Notes under the pieces: generated by a model
Databases searched by the model: none
Seen by the model: only the letters and a program-made list of their open reading frames with translations
Told to the model about the DNA's origin: nothing
Program-made: the position numbers and the translations under genes
Part shown: positions 25,293 to 33,905 of the stretch, piece after piece
Layout: the number at the start of each line of letters is the position of its first letter
Position numbering within the stretch: position 1 is the stretch's first letter
NCBI GenBank assembly: GCA_963795825.1
Contig: CAWCIW010000001.1
Coordinates: 868,001-932,000, forward strand
Source of the DNA: BOG-908 sp963795825
Lineage (GTDB): Bacteria > Pseudomonadota > Alphaproteobacteria > Acetobacterales > Acetobacteraceae
DNA length: 64,000 bases
Reading direction: 5' to 3'

Positions 25293-26780
25293 ATGGACCA
25301 GGTGACCCCACCCGAAGAAGCGGGCAAGGAAGTCAAGATCACCGACATGAAGGAGCGTTACCGCTCCGGCGTTCTGAAGTATCGGCAGATGGGCTACTGG
25401 GAGCCGGATTACGAGCCGAAGGACACCGACATCCTCGCGCTGTTCCGCATCACGCCGCAGGACGGCGTGGATCCCGAAGAGGCGGCCGCGGCGGTTGCCG
25501 GCGAATCCTCGACCGCGACGTGGACCGTGGTCTGGACGGACCGCCTGACCGCAAGCGAATATTATCGCGCGAAAGCCTACCGGGTGATCCCGGTGCCGAA
25601 CCAGCCGGGCCAATGGTTCGCCTATATCGCCTACGACCTCGATCTGTTCGAGGAAGGCTCGATATCGAACCTGACGGCATCGATCATCGGCAACGTGTTC
25701 GGGTTCAAGCCGCTCAAGGCGCTGCGCCTCGAGGATATGCGTATTTCGCCGCATTATTTGAAGACGTTCCAGGGCCCGGCGACGGGCATCGTGGTGGAGC
25801 GCGAGCGGCTGAACTGCTTCGGGCGGCCGCTGCTCGGCGCCACGATGAAGCCGAAGCTCGGCCTGTCCGGCCGCAATTACGGCCGCGTGGTGTACGAGGC
25901 GCTGAAGGGCGGGCTCGATTTCACCAAGGACGACGAGAACATCAACTCGCAGCCGTTCATGCACTGGCGCGACCGGTTCCTGTATTGCACCGAGGGCGTG
26001 AACAAGGCGATGGCCGAGACGGGCGAGGTGAAGGGCACCTACCTGAACGTGACGGCCGGCACGATGGAGGACATGTACGAGCGCGCGGAATTCGCAAAGT
26101 CGCTCGGCGCGGTCATCATCATGATCGACCTGGTGATCGGTTATACGGCGATACAGAGCATGGCGAAGTGGGCGCGCAGGAACGACATGATCCTGCATCT
26201 GCATCGCGCCGGCCACTCGACCTACACGCGGCAGAAGAACCACGGCGTTTCCTTCCGGGTGATTGCCAAGTGGATGCGCATGGCGGGCGTGGACCATATC
26301 CATGCCGGCACCGTGGTGGGCAAGCTCGAGGGCGATCCGGCGGTGATACGCGGCATCTACGACACCTGCCGCGAGGATTTCGTGAAGGAGGATCTGACTC
26401 ACGGCATATTCTTCGATCAGCCCTGGGCCAGCCTGAAGAAGATGATGCCGGTGGCCTCCGGCGGCATCCATGCCGGGCAGATGCACCAGCTGCTGACCTA
26501 TCTCGGCGAGGACGTGGTGCTGCAGTTCGGCGGCGGCACGATCGGCCATCCGGATGGCATACAATCGGGTGCGATCGCCAACCGCGTGGCGCTGGAGACG
26601 ATCGTAAAGGCGCGCAACGAAGGGCGCGACATCTGGAACGAGGGGCCGCAGATACTGGCCGAAGCGGGCCGCTGGTGCCGGCCGCTGCGCGCCGCACTCG
26701 ATACGTGGAAGGACGTTACGTTCAACTACGCCAGCACGGACAGCGTGGATTACGTGCCGACGCCGACCGCGTCGTCGTAA
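25293..26780 (+). CDS. cbbL: RuBisCO large subunit, form IC (red type)
   Basis: CbbL carboxylates ribulose-1,5-bisphosphate in the Calvin cycle. The 495 residues run from ATG 25293, which is 5 bases after AGGGAGG; ATG 25290 is alternative. Active-site segments are present: LGATMKPKLGLSGRN, GGLDFTKDDENINSQPF with the carbamylated Lys at about 212, HLHRAGHSTYTR, loop 6 GTVVGKLEGD, and VASGGIHAGQM. KLGLSGRNYGR and the N-terminal YWEPDYEPKDTDILALFRITPQDGVDPEEAAAAVA type mark the red (IC/ID) lineage, consistent with the downstream CbbX. All catalytic residues seem intact. Confidence 0.98.
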   Translation: MDQVTPPEEAGKEVKITDMKERYRSGVLKYRQMGYWEPDYEPKDTDILALFRITPQDGVDPEEAAAAVAGESSTATWTVVWTDRLTASEYYRAKAYRVIPVPNQPGQWFAYIAYDLDLFEEGSISNLTASIIGNVFGFKPLKALRLEDMRISPHYLKTFQGPATGIVVERERLNCFGRPLLGATMKPKLGLSGRNYGRVVYEALKGGLDFTKDDENINSQPFMHWRDRFLYCTEGVNKAMAETGEVKGTYLNVTAGTMEDMYERAEFAKSLGAVIIMIDLVIGYTAIQSMAKWARRNDMILHLHRAGHSTYTRQKNHGVSFRVIAKWMRMAGVDHIHAGTVVGKLEGDPAVIRGIYDTCREDFVKEDLTHGIFFDQPWASLKKMMPVASGGIHAGQMHQLLTYLGEDVVLQFGGGTIGHPDGIQSGAIANRVALETIVKARNEGRDIWNEGPQILAEAGRWCRPLRAALDTWKDVTFNYASTDSVDYVPTPTASS

Positions 26781-26785
26781 ATCCT

Positions 26786-26800
26786 CGCGTGCCTCACGCG
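26786..26800 (+). promoter_or_regulatory. Intercistronic hairpin between cbbL and cbbS
   Basis: CGCGTG, a CCT loop and CACGCG form a perfect 6-bp stem 5 bases after the cbbL stop, followed by TTCTAATAAAAAA. It may stabilise the cbbL end of the transcript or attenuate readthrough into cbbS. The T-poor tail makes full termination unlikely. Confidence 0.55.
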
Positions 26801-26831
26801 TTCTAATAAAAAAGCCAAGGGAGATTCACCG

Positions 26832-27254
26832 ATGAAGGTGACACAAGGACAGTTCTCGTTCCTGCCGGAATTGACGGATGCCGAAGTAAAGATGCAGATC
26901 GAATACGCGCTGAACAACGGCTGGGCGGTGGCGATCGAATACACCAACGATCCGCATCCGCGCAATTCGTTCTGGTCCATGTGGGGCCACCCGATGTTCG
27001 ACCTGCGCGATCCGGCCGGCGTGATGATGGAACTCGAGGCCTGCAAGCGCGAGCATGGCGGCGAATACATCAAGATACTGGCGTTCGACTCGACGAAGGG
27101 CTGGGAGAGCGTGCGCATGTCGTTCATCGTCAACCGGCCGGCGTTCGAACCAGGTTTCGAGCTGGTGCGCCAGGAGATCGAGGGACGGCAGATGCGCTAC
27201 ACCCTGCGCAGCTACAGCACATCGCGCGCGCCTGAACCCGAACAGGCGATCTGA
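26832..27254 (+). CDS. cbbS: RuBisCO small subunit, form IC
   Basis: The small subunit caps the L8S8 holoenzyme. The 140 residues include the red-type N-terminus MKVTQGQFSFLPELTDAEV, YALNNGWAVAIEYTNDPHPRNSFWSMWGHPMFD, and a C-terminal extension after FIVNRP that forms the beta-hairpin typical of red-type enzymes (PGFELVRQEIEGRQMRYTLRSY). AAGGGAG 8 bases upstream supports ATG 26832. rpe starts 2 bases after its stop. Confidence 0.98.
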   Translation: MKVTQGQFSFLPELTDAEVKMQIEYALNNGWAVAIEYTNDPHPRNSFWSMWGHPMFDLRDPAGVMMELEACKREHGGEYIKILAFDSTKGWESVRMSFIVNRPAFEPGFELVRQEIEGRQMRYTLRSYSTSRAPEPEQAI

Positions 27255-27256
27255 TC

Positions 27257-27979
27257 ATGCGCGCCGATCTGCCGGCGCTCCGCATCGCACCCTCGATCCT
27301 GTCGGCGGATTTCGCGCGCCTGGGCGAGGAAGTGACGCGGGTGATCGCGTCGGGTGCGGACGTTGTGCATTTCGACGTGATGGACAATCACTACGTGCCG
27401 AACCTGACGTTCGGGCCGGTCGCCTGCCAGGCGATACGGCCGCACACGACGGCGCCGATCGACGTGCATTTGATGATCAAGCCGGTGGATGCGCTGGTGA
27501 TACCGTTTGCGAAGGCGGGTGCGGATATCATCTCGTTCCATCCGGAAGCGAGCGATCATGTGGATCGCACGCTGGCGCTGATACGCGACCAGGGTTGCCG
27601 GGCGGGCATCGTGCTCAACCCGGCCACACCTCTGGCGGTGCTCGACCACATCATGGACCGGCTCGATCTGATCCTGCTGATGTCGGTAAATCCCGGGTTC
27701 GGCGGGCAGGCTTTCATTCCGGAGACGTTGCGCAAGGCGCGGGCTGTGCGGGCGCGTATCGACGCGCATGCGGCGGCGGGCGGCGGGCCGATCTGGCTGG
27801 AGATAGACGGGGGCGTGAAAGTGGATAACATTCGCCAGGTGGCGGAGGCTGGTGTGGATACGTTTGTGGCGGGTTCGGCGATTTTTGGTGCGGCGGATGC
27901 CGATGGGTTTTACCGCGGGGTGGTAGGCGCTTTGCGGCGCGAGCTGGATATGGTTCCGGCGCAGAAGAAGGCGGCGTGA
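27257..27979 (+). CDS. rpe: Ribulose-phosphate 3-epimerase
   Basis: Rpe (CbbE) interconverts ribulose-5-phosphate and xylulose-5-phosphate and feeds RuBP regeneration. The 240-residue TIM barrel has APSILSADFARLGEEV, VHFDVMDNHYVPNLTFGP, DVHLMIKPV, SVNPGFGGQAFIP and LEIDGGVKVDNI, covering the metal-binding His/Asp residues and phosphate loop. It begins 2 bases after cbbS, and its TGA overlaps the GTG start of cbbX (GTGA at 27976-27979), so translation is coupled. Confidence 0.96.
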   Translation: MRADLPALRIAPSILSADFARLGEEVTRVIASGADVVHFDVMDNHYVPNLTFGPVACQAIRPHTTAPIDVHLMIKPVDALVIPFAKAGADIISFHPEASDHVDRTLALIRDQGCRAGIVLNPATPLAVLDHIMDRLDLILLMSVNPGFGGQAFIPETLRKARAVRARIDAHAAAGGGPIWLEIDGGVKVDNIRQVAEAGVDTFVAGSAIFGAADADGFYRGVVGALRRELDMVPAQKKAA

Positions 27980-28884
27980 GCGTGGATAATGTGATTCCGG
28001 CCGCCGTGCCGGCGCAGACCGTCGATCTGGAAGCGCTCTACCAGCAAAGCAATATCGGCGACGTGATCGATGCGCTGGACCGCGATCTTGTTGGCCTGGT
28101 GCCGGTGAAGACGCGTATCCGCGAAGTCGCCGCGCTGCTGCTGGTGGAAAGCGCACGGCGCGGCATGGGATTGCAGGCGGAGCCGCCGTCATTGCACATG
28201 TGTTTCACCGGCAATCCGGGCACCGGCAAGACGACCGTGGCCCAGCGCATGGCGGAGATCCTGAATAAGCTCGGCTATATCCGGCGCAACCATGTGGTGA
28301 CGGTGTCACGCGACGATCTTGTGGGCCAGTATATCGGCCACACGGCACCGAAGACGAAAGAGGTGCTGAAAAAGGCGATGGGCGGCGTGCTGTTCATCGA
28401 CGAGGCGTATTACCTGTATCGGCCGGAGAACGAGCGGGATTACGGGCAGGAAGCCATCGAGATATTGCTCCAGGTGATGGAGGATCGGCGCGATGACCTC
28501 GTGGTGATACTCGCCGGCTACAAGGACCGCATGGACATCTTCTTCCGCAGCAATCCGGGCATGGCGTCACGCATCGCGCACCACGTCGATTTCCCGGATT
28601 ATGCGGAAGACGAGCTGGTGTCGATCGCCGGCATCATGCTCGGCAACATGCATTACAAGCTGAGCGACGATGCGCATGACGTTCTGCGCGAATATATCGG
28701 CCGGCGGATGGTGCAGCCGCGGTTTTCCAATGCGCGGTCCATACGCAACGCGCTCGATCGCGCGAGACTGCGCCAGGCGAACCGGTTGTTTGCCGAACGC
28801 GCAAAGCCGCTCGACCTTGCCGCGCTGCAGACGATCACGGGCGCCGATATCAGGGCAAGCCGGGTTTTTGCCGAGCCGACTTAA
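27976..28884 (+). CDS. cbbX: Red-type RuBisCO activase CbbX
   Basis: CbbX is a hexameric AAA+ protein that removes inhibitory sugar phosphates from red-type RuBisCO by threading the CbbL C-terminus. The 302 residues have Walker A GNPGTGKTTVAQRM, a pore-loop region QYIGHTAPKTKEVLKKA, Walker B GGVLFIDEAYYL and sensor regions to LSDDAHDVLREYIGRRM. The GTG start at 27976 overlaps the rpe stop. Its presence matches the form IC assignment of CbbL. Confidence 0.97.
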   Translation: MSVDNVIPAAVPAQTVDLEALYQQSNIGDVIDALDRDLVGLVPVKTRIREVAALLLVESARRGMGLQAEPPSLHMCFTGNPGTGKTTVAQRMAEILNKLGYIRRNHVVTVSRDDLVGQYIGHTAPKTKEVLKKAMGGVLFIDEAYYLYRPENERDYGQEAIEILLQVMEDRRDDLVVILAGYKDRMDIFFRSNPGMASRIAHHVDFPDYAEDELVSIAGIMLGNMHYKLSDDAHDVLREYIGRRMVQPRFSNARSIRNALDRARLRQANRLFAERAKPLDLAALQTITGADIRASRVFAEPT

Positions 28885-28925
28885 TAAGAACAAGGGCGCC
28901 GATCACGGACGCCCGAGGAACCGAG

Positions 28926-30008
28926 ATGCCCTACAGACGCACGACGTTCAGCAAATTCGTCATCGAGGATCTGCGCAGGAGCGGCAGCCGGCACGATCCC
29001 GAACTCGCGGCCCTGCTGAACGATCTGCAGCGCGCCGGCAAGCTTATCGGCGCCGCGGTTGCACGCGGTGCGCTGGACAGCTCCGGCGGGCCGGTGACGA
29101 CACGGGTGAGCACGCAAACCGAACCGCCGAAGAAGCTTGCCGAAGTCGCCAACCTGATAATGCTGAGCGCCTGCGAGTGGGGCGGGCAATTATGCGGCAT
29201 ATTGTCCGCGGCGCTGGCCGACCCGCATGCGATCCCGGTGGAATACCCGCGCGGGCGATACATGCTGTGTTTCGCCCCGCTCGACGGCGCGGCCAACCTC
29301 GACGTGAACCTGACGGTCGGCACGATATTCTCCGTGCTGCGCGCGCCCGACGGCGTGGACAATCCGACGCGCGCGGATTTCCTGCAACCCGGGCGCGCGC
29401 AGGTAGCGGCCGGCTACGCGCTTTTCGGGCCGGTGGCGACGATGGTGATCACGCTCGGCGCCGGCGTGCAGGGATTCACGCTCGATCGCGAGGCTGGTGC
29501 TTATACGCTGACGCACCCGAACATGCGCATACCGGAAGGCGGTTGCGAGCTGGCGATCGATGCTGCACTCGAGCCGCATTGGGAGACGCCCATCCGCCGG
29601 TTCGTGCAGGAATACACGTCCTACGGCACGGGGCAGGACGGGCGGAATTGCACGATACGCTGGATCGACAGCCTGGTGGCAGAGGTGCATCGGATTCTGC
29701 TGCGCGGCGGCGTGTTCCTGCACCCGCGCGATACGCGCGACACCAAGAAACTCGGCCATGTGCATCTTCTGACCGAGGCCAATCCTATCGCGATGCTGAT
29801 CGAGCAGGCGGGCGGGGCTGCCAGTACAGGTCGCGTGGCGGTGCTCGACGTGGTGCCGGACGACATACACCAGCACGTGCCGCTCATCATGGGCGCGGTA
29901 GCCGACGTGCAGCGGCTGCAGGGCTACCACCTTGCGTATGACCGAGGCGAGTCGATGCATTTCGAATCGCCTCTGTTCAAGCAGCGCAGCATATTCAGGA
30001 CGGCCTGA
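28926..30008 (+). CDS. cbbF: Class 1 fructose-1,6-bisphosphatase lacking key metal ligands
   Basis: The 360-residue FBPase-fold protein lies in the cbb operon where CbbF belongs. Most of the fold is recognisable: LANxI region, YPRGRYML, VNLTVGTIFSVLRAPDG, AAGYALFGPVATMVITLGAGVQGFTLD, RWIDSLVAEVHRILLRGGVFLHP, EANPIAMLIEQAGG. The two acidic metal motifs are altered. The usual SEE(M/E) is SAAL at 94-97, and DPLDGSSN is APLDGAAN at 117-124. The first Asp and both Glu are therefore Ala, while D120 and E284 remain. Metal-dependent catalysis is probably lost or weak. It may be a decayed, regulatory or repurposed paralogue. prk starts 3 bases after it. Confidence 0.9.
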   Translation: MPYRRTTFSKFVIEDLRRSGSRHDPELAALLNDLQRAGKLIGAAVARGALDSSGGPVTTRVSTQTEPPKKLAEVANLIMLSACEWGGQLCGILSAALADPHAIPVEYPRGRYMLCFAPLDGAANLDVNLTVGTIFSVLRAPDGVDNPTRADFLQPGRAQVAAGYALFGPVATMVITLGAGVQGFTLDREAGAYTLTHPNMRIPEGGCELAIDAALEPHWETPIRRFVQEYTSYGTGQDGRNCTIRWIDSLVAEVHRILLRGGVFLHPRDTRDTKKLGHVHLLTEANPIAMLIEQAGGAASTGRVAVLDVVPDDIHQHVPLIMGAVADVQRLQGYHLAYDRGESMHFESPLFKQRSIFRTA

Positions 30009-30011
30009 GCA

Positions 30012-30887
30012 ATGTCCACAAAACACCCGATCGTGGCGATCACAGGATCGTCCGGCGCCGGCACCACGACAGTCATGTGGACGTTCCAGCAGATATTCCG
30101 TCGTGAGAACGTGACGGCCGCGGTGGTGGAAGGCGATGCGTTTCATCGCTTCGACCGTATGCAGATGCGCGAGCGGATGGCCGAGGAGCAGCGCGCCGGC
30201 AATGGGCATTTCAGTCATTTCGGGCCGGACAGTAATCTGTTCGAAGAGCTCGAAACATTGTTCAAGACGTATGGGAAGACGGGCACCGGGCGCACGCGCA
30301 GATACCTGCACGATGCGGAAGAGGCAGCGCCCTTCAAGCAGAAACCGGGCGAGTTCACGCCGTGGTTCGATCTGGAACCCGGGACCGACCTGCTGTTTTA
30401 TGAGGGCCTGCATGGCGGGGTGAAGACCGACAAGGTCAACATCGCCGGCGAGGTGGATCTGCTGATCGGCGTGGCGCCTACGGTGAATCTGGAGTGGATA
30501 CAGAAGCTGCACCGCGACAAGCGGGCGCGCGGGCATAGCCACGAGGCTGTGGTGGACACGATCCTGCGCCGCATGCCGGATTACGTGAATTACATCTGTC
30601 CGCAGTTCTCCGAGACGCATGTGAATTTCCAGCGTGTGCCGACTGTGGATACGTCCAACCCGTTCGTTTCGCGCGACATTCCGAGTGCGGACGAGAGCAT
30701 GCTGGTGATACGTTTTCGCGATCCCAAGGGTATCGACTTTCCGTATCTGCTGTCGATGCTGAAAGAGGGTTTCATGTCGCGCGCCAATACGATCGTCTGC
30801 CCGGGCGGGAAGATGGCATTGGCGATGCAGCTGATTTTCACGCCGATGATCTGGCAGATCGTGGACCGCAAGAAGCGTTCGTTCTAG
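30012..30887 (+). CDS. cbbP: Phosphoribulokinase
   Basis: PRK phosphorylates ribulose-5-phosphate to RuBP, the committed Calvin cycle step. The 291-residue class I proteobacterial enzyme has P-loop GSSGAGTTTV, VVEGDAFHRFDR, the substrate-binding HFGPDSNLFEELE, the catalytic region LLFYEGLHGG with DLLIGVAPTVNLEWIQKLHRD, and the C-terminal half SRDIPSADESMLVIRFRDPKGIDFPYLLSML. It is the last gene of the visible operon; no transketolase, aldolase or GAPDH genes follow. The next gene is convergent, 13 bases away. Confidence 0.98.
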   Translation: MSTKHPIVAITGSSGAGTTTVMWTFQQIFRRENVTAAVVEGDAFHRFDRMQMRERMAEEQRAGNGHFSHFGPDSNLFEELETLFKTYGKTGTGRTRRYLHDAEEAAPFKQKPGEFTPWFDLEPGTDLLFYEGLHGGVKTDKVNIAGEVDLLIGVAPTVNLEWIQKLHRDKRARGHSHEAVVDTILRRMPDYVNYICPQFSETHVNFQRVPTVDTSNPFVSRDIPSADESMLVIRFRDPKGIDFPYLLSMLKEGFMSRANTIVCPGGKMALAMQLIFTPMIWQIVDRKKRSF

Positions 30888-30900
30888 CGCCTGTCTGCAG

Positions 30901-33054
30901 CTAGAAGAATTTGCGGATGCCTGCGTAGAAGGCACGGCGCGGACCGTATTGCGGCGCGAATACGCCCACGCCCAGGCCCGACCTGATTTCGTAGGTTCGG
31001 TCTGTCACGTTGATGATTGCAGCGTTCAGATCCACGGCGCCGCCGAACAGATGTTCGAAATGGTGCGAGGCGCCGAGGTTCAGTTGCAGATAGGGCGCGA
31101 CGGTGCCGCCGTTCGGAACGTCGCCGCTATCTTCGCGCAGGCCGGTTCCGTAGATCAGATCGGCGTTGAGATGCGTCTGGAACAGGTTGTAGGACAGGCC
31201 GGAGGAGGCCGTGTAGAACTGGCTGTGATCGGTATAGATGTAGTGGCTGGCGATGTAGTTGAGCTCCGACGGCGCGAAGTTGAATTGCTGCGAGACGATC
31301 TGGCTTGCGCGCTCCCGGCCGATCGAGAGATTACCGTAAGCTGACAGATTGCCGACATCGTAGGTGCCGGTGAATTCGAGACCGAGCACGTTGGCATGCG
31401 CGTAGTTGAACACGGATAGTATGATCGGTGCGCCGAACTGCCCCTCGTCGATGAGATCCCGGGCGATTTTCCAGTAGCCATCGACGCCGAACTTCAGGCC
31501 GTGGGCGAATACATGGTCGCCGCCGATATCGAAGTAGTTCGAACGCTCGGGGAGAATCGTGTTGTCCTGCGGCGGCGCGGCGGGCGTGTAGCCTGCGGGA
31601 TATCCCGTTGTTCCGGCGAACTTCGAAAGGGACTGGCCCGAGATCAGTTCCAGCGAAGGGGGCGTGAAATATCGCGAGTAGCCGGCGTGGAAGGCGGTCG
31701 TGCCGTCTGGTTTCCAGACCAGGTTGATGCGCGGGCTGAGTTGTTCGGCGTCTGTATATGCGTTCAGCACGTCGTAGCGCAGGCCGTAATTCAGGGTGAG
31801 TGCGTCGCGTACGCGCCACTCGTCCTGCAGATAGGCGCTGTAGGTGAAGCCGGTTTTGCCGCCACCCTGGTTCAGAGTTTCAGGCTGTGTGCTTACGTCG
31901 GAGCAGTCGGCGACAAGGCAGGGAAATACGGCGGAGTTCGTCTGGGACGTCGCACGTTCGGCGGTGAAAAGCACGCCGTAGCGTAGCGTGTGATCGTCCG
32001 CGATGTTGTAATTGCCGTCCCCTTGCAGGCCTTCGGCCACATCGGACCGGGTGGCGTGTTGTGCCAGGCCGTAGAAGGCGAGATCACCCTTGTGATCAGG
32101 AGAGTATTCGAGCGCGCTGTAGCGCTCGAAGGCTGAAAGCTGGAAGCCGTAATCGTCTGCCGCTTTCAGATACGAGATCACCGCGTAGTCATTGCTTTCA
32201 CGTTGATGTTCGTTCAGCGCAGCCGAGTTGAAGGAGGTGATATTCCCGTCCGTGTAGTTTGCCGGTTGGCCTGGCGTGTTCGGTATCTGGAAGGCGCCCT
32301 GGTAGATTCCGACGATGGCGCTGATCTTGGTCGTGGAATCGATGGTGTCTTCCACGTAGCCGAAACCGTGCCCCTGTTGTGTCTCGTCATGTAATGCGTC
32401 GGAGGATCTCGTCGGGTTCTCGATACCCAAATCGTTGCGTATGTAATCGCCAGCGAAATAGTAGTTTATGTTGCCAAGCGAGCCGGCGTATTCGGCGCTC
32501 GGCTCGAGCCAGTTGTTGCTGCCGCCGTAGACTCCGACGGAGCCACCGTCGGCGAACGCACCGGATTTGGTGTGTATGTCGATGATGCCGGTGGTGACCA
32601 GACCGTACTGCGCCGGAAGAGTGCCGGTTATGAGGTCGATCGAGGATGCGAAACGCGACGCCAGGCTTTGGCCGAAGAAGCTGATGCCCTCGGGGAGTAT
32701 CACGCCATCGATGCGATATTGCAGGTTTGCGTGGTCGTTGCGGACGTGCACCTGGCCAAACGAATCCTGCGACACGCCCGGCGCTTGCAGCAACGTCTGG
32801 TTGAGCGGTATTTCTTCGCCGCCTGGCTGGTTCTGTATCACCTTGCTGCTCAGCGTATAGGTTGTGGCACCGAGGCGCGTCTGTATGTCGCTGCGGGCTT
32901 TTTCGAGGCGCTTGGCGGTGACGACGATCAACTCGCTCGCGGGCGTCTTTTTCGTGGCAAGCGGCTTTGGGGGTGCCGGGCTTTGGTCGGCGTGCGCCTG
33001 GCCGAATGCAAGCAGGGCAAGAGAGCCGGTCGTGATCGCCGTGCGGAACGCCAT
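30901..33054 (-). CDS. TonB-dependent receptor, probably for zinc uptake
   Basis: The 717-residue outer-membrane receptor has a signal peptide (ALLAFGQAHA at about 13-22), a TonB-box/plug start (ELIVVTAKRLEKARSD), a plug domain (GVSQDSFGQVHVRNDHANLQYRIDG and PAQYGLVTTGIIDI) and a 22-strand-type barrel ending in an aromatic residue (AFYAGIRKFF). It sits directly downstream of znuB. A sequence nearly matching the znuC/zur operator lies 15 bases before its start, so it probably belongs to the Zur regulon, as ZnuD-type receptors do. Zinc specificity is inferred from context and operator, not from the sequence itself. Confidence 0.9.
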   Translation of the reverse strand: MAFRTAITTGSLALLAFGQAHADQSPAPPKPLATKKTPASELIVVTAKRLEKARSDIQTRLGATTYTLSSKVIQNQPGGEEIPLNQTLLQAPGVSQDSFGQVHVRNDHANLQYRIDGVILPEGISFFGQSLASRFASSIDLITGTLPAQYGLVTTGIIDIHTKSGAFADGGSVGVYGGSNNWLEPSAEYAGSLGNINYYFAGDYIRNDLGIENPTRSSDALHDETQQGHGFGYVEDTIDSTTKISAIVGIYQGAFQIPNTPGQPANYTDGNITSFNSAALNEHQRESNDYAVISYLKAADDYGFQLSAFERYSALEYSPDHKGDLAFYGLAQHATRSDVAEGLQGDGNYNIADDHTLRYGVLFTAERATSQTNSAVFPCLVADCSDVSTQPETLNQGGGKTGFTYSAYLQDEWRVRDALTLNYGLRYDVLNAYTDAEQLSPRINLVWKPDGTTAFHAGYSRYFTPPSLELISGQSLSKFAGTTGYPAGYTPAAPPQDNTILPERSNYFDIGGDHVFAHGLKFGVDGYWKIARDLIDEGQFGAPIILSVFNYAHANVLGLEFTGTYDVGNLSAYGNLSIGRERASQIVSQQFNFAPSELNYIASHYIYTDHSQFYTASSGLSYNLFQTHLNADLIYGTGLREDSGDVPNGGTVAPYLQLNLGASHHFEHLFGGAVDLNAAIINVTDRTYEIRSGLGVGVFAPQYGPRRAFYAGIRKFF

Positions 33055-33068
33055 CGGAGTGCCCTGAT

Positions 33069-33086
33069 GTTATGTAATACTATAAC
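33069..33086 (-). promoter_or_regulatory. Zur-type operator upstream of the TonB receptor
   Basis: On the bottom strand it reads GTTATAGTATTACATAAC, with GTTAT...ATAAC ends forming an imperfect palindrome. It matches the element between znuC and zur at 14 of 18 positions. The two boxes share TATAGTAT, and the surrounding DNA is GC-rich. Confidence 0.75.
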
Positions 33087-33104
33087 AACGCTTCGGACAG
33101 GCTG

Positions 33105-33905
33105 TCAAACCGTCCTGTGTCGCGCGGCGGGTCGCAGTGCCGCGCCGAGATACACGCTGCCGCTCGACGCGCTGATGCAGAAACTCACCGGCCAGTCCGT
33201 ATAGAATGCCAGGGTCATCCCGAACCAGACTTCGGCGATCGCGAAAGCGAGGGATAGACACAGGCCGGTTCTGAAATGTGTGGTCAAGGTCTGCGCCGAA
33301 GCCGCCGGACCGACCATCAGGACGAATACCAGGAGCACGCCGACGATCTGCACGCACTCCGCAGTGGCGAGTGCCACCACCACCAGGAACAGGACATCGA
33401 GCAGCCGCACGCGCACGCCTCGAGCGGCCGCCAATTCGGGTTGCAGGCTTGCAAACAGGAGCGGGCGGGAGATGACAGCCAGTGCCGACAGGCTGACCAC
33501 GGCGAGTAGCAGGAGCGCGCCGACCATATGGGCGTCCACTGCGAATGCGTTGCCGAACAGGAGCGCGGTGGCCTGCGTGGCGAACGCGGTGTAGAAATGC
33601 AGGAACAGCAATCCGATTCCGAGTGACACCGACAGCACCATTCCGATTGCCACGTCACGCTGCGCCAATGCGCCGCCAAGCAGGCCCATACCGATCGCTG
33701 CCGCCACGGTGGTGCAGACGACGCCCCAGAGCGGCGCGATACCGAGCAGGACCGCGCCGGTAGCGCCGGTAAAACCCACATGCGACAACGCATGCCCGGC
33801 GAAACTTTGGCCGCGCAGGACGAGGAAATATCCGACCAGGCCGGAGAGCGCGGCCACGATCGTCGCGGCGGCAAATGCGTGCCGCATGAAATCATAGGCG
33901 AACAT
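33105..33905 (-). CDS. znuB: Zinc ABC transporter permease ZnuB
   Basis: The 266-residue permease of the ABC-3 family has 7-8 membrane segments: AAATIVAALSGLVGYFLVLRGQSFAGHALSHVGFTGATGA contains the family's conserved first loop (GHALSHVG). It passes Zn2+ (or Mn2+) through the inner membrane. ATG 33905 overlaps the znuC stop (TGATG), so the genes are translationally coupled. The Zur-type box at 33069-33086 lies between this gene and the receptor. Confidence 0.93.
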   Translation of the reverse strand: MFAYDFMRHAFAAATIVAALSGLVGYFLVLRGQSFAGHALSHVGFTGATGAVLLGIAPLWGVVCTTVAAAIGMGLLGGALAQRDVAIGMVLSVSLGIGLLFLHFYTAFATQATALLFGNAFAVDAHMVGALLLLAVVSLSALAVISRPLLFASLQPELAAARGVRVRLLDVLFLVVVALATAECVQIVGVLLVFVLMVGPAASAQTLTTHFRTGLCLSLAFAIAEVWFGMTLAFYTDWPVSFCISASSGSVYLGAALRPAARHRTV

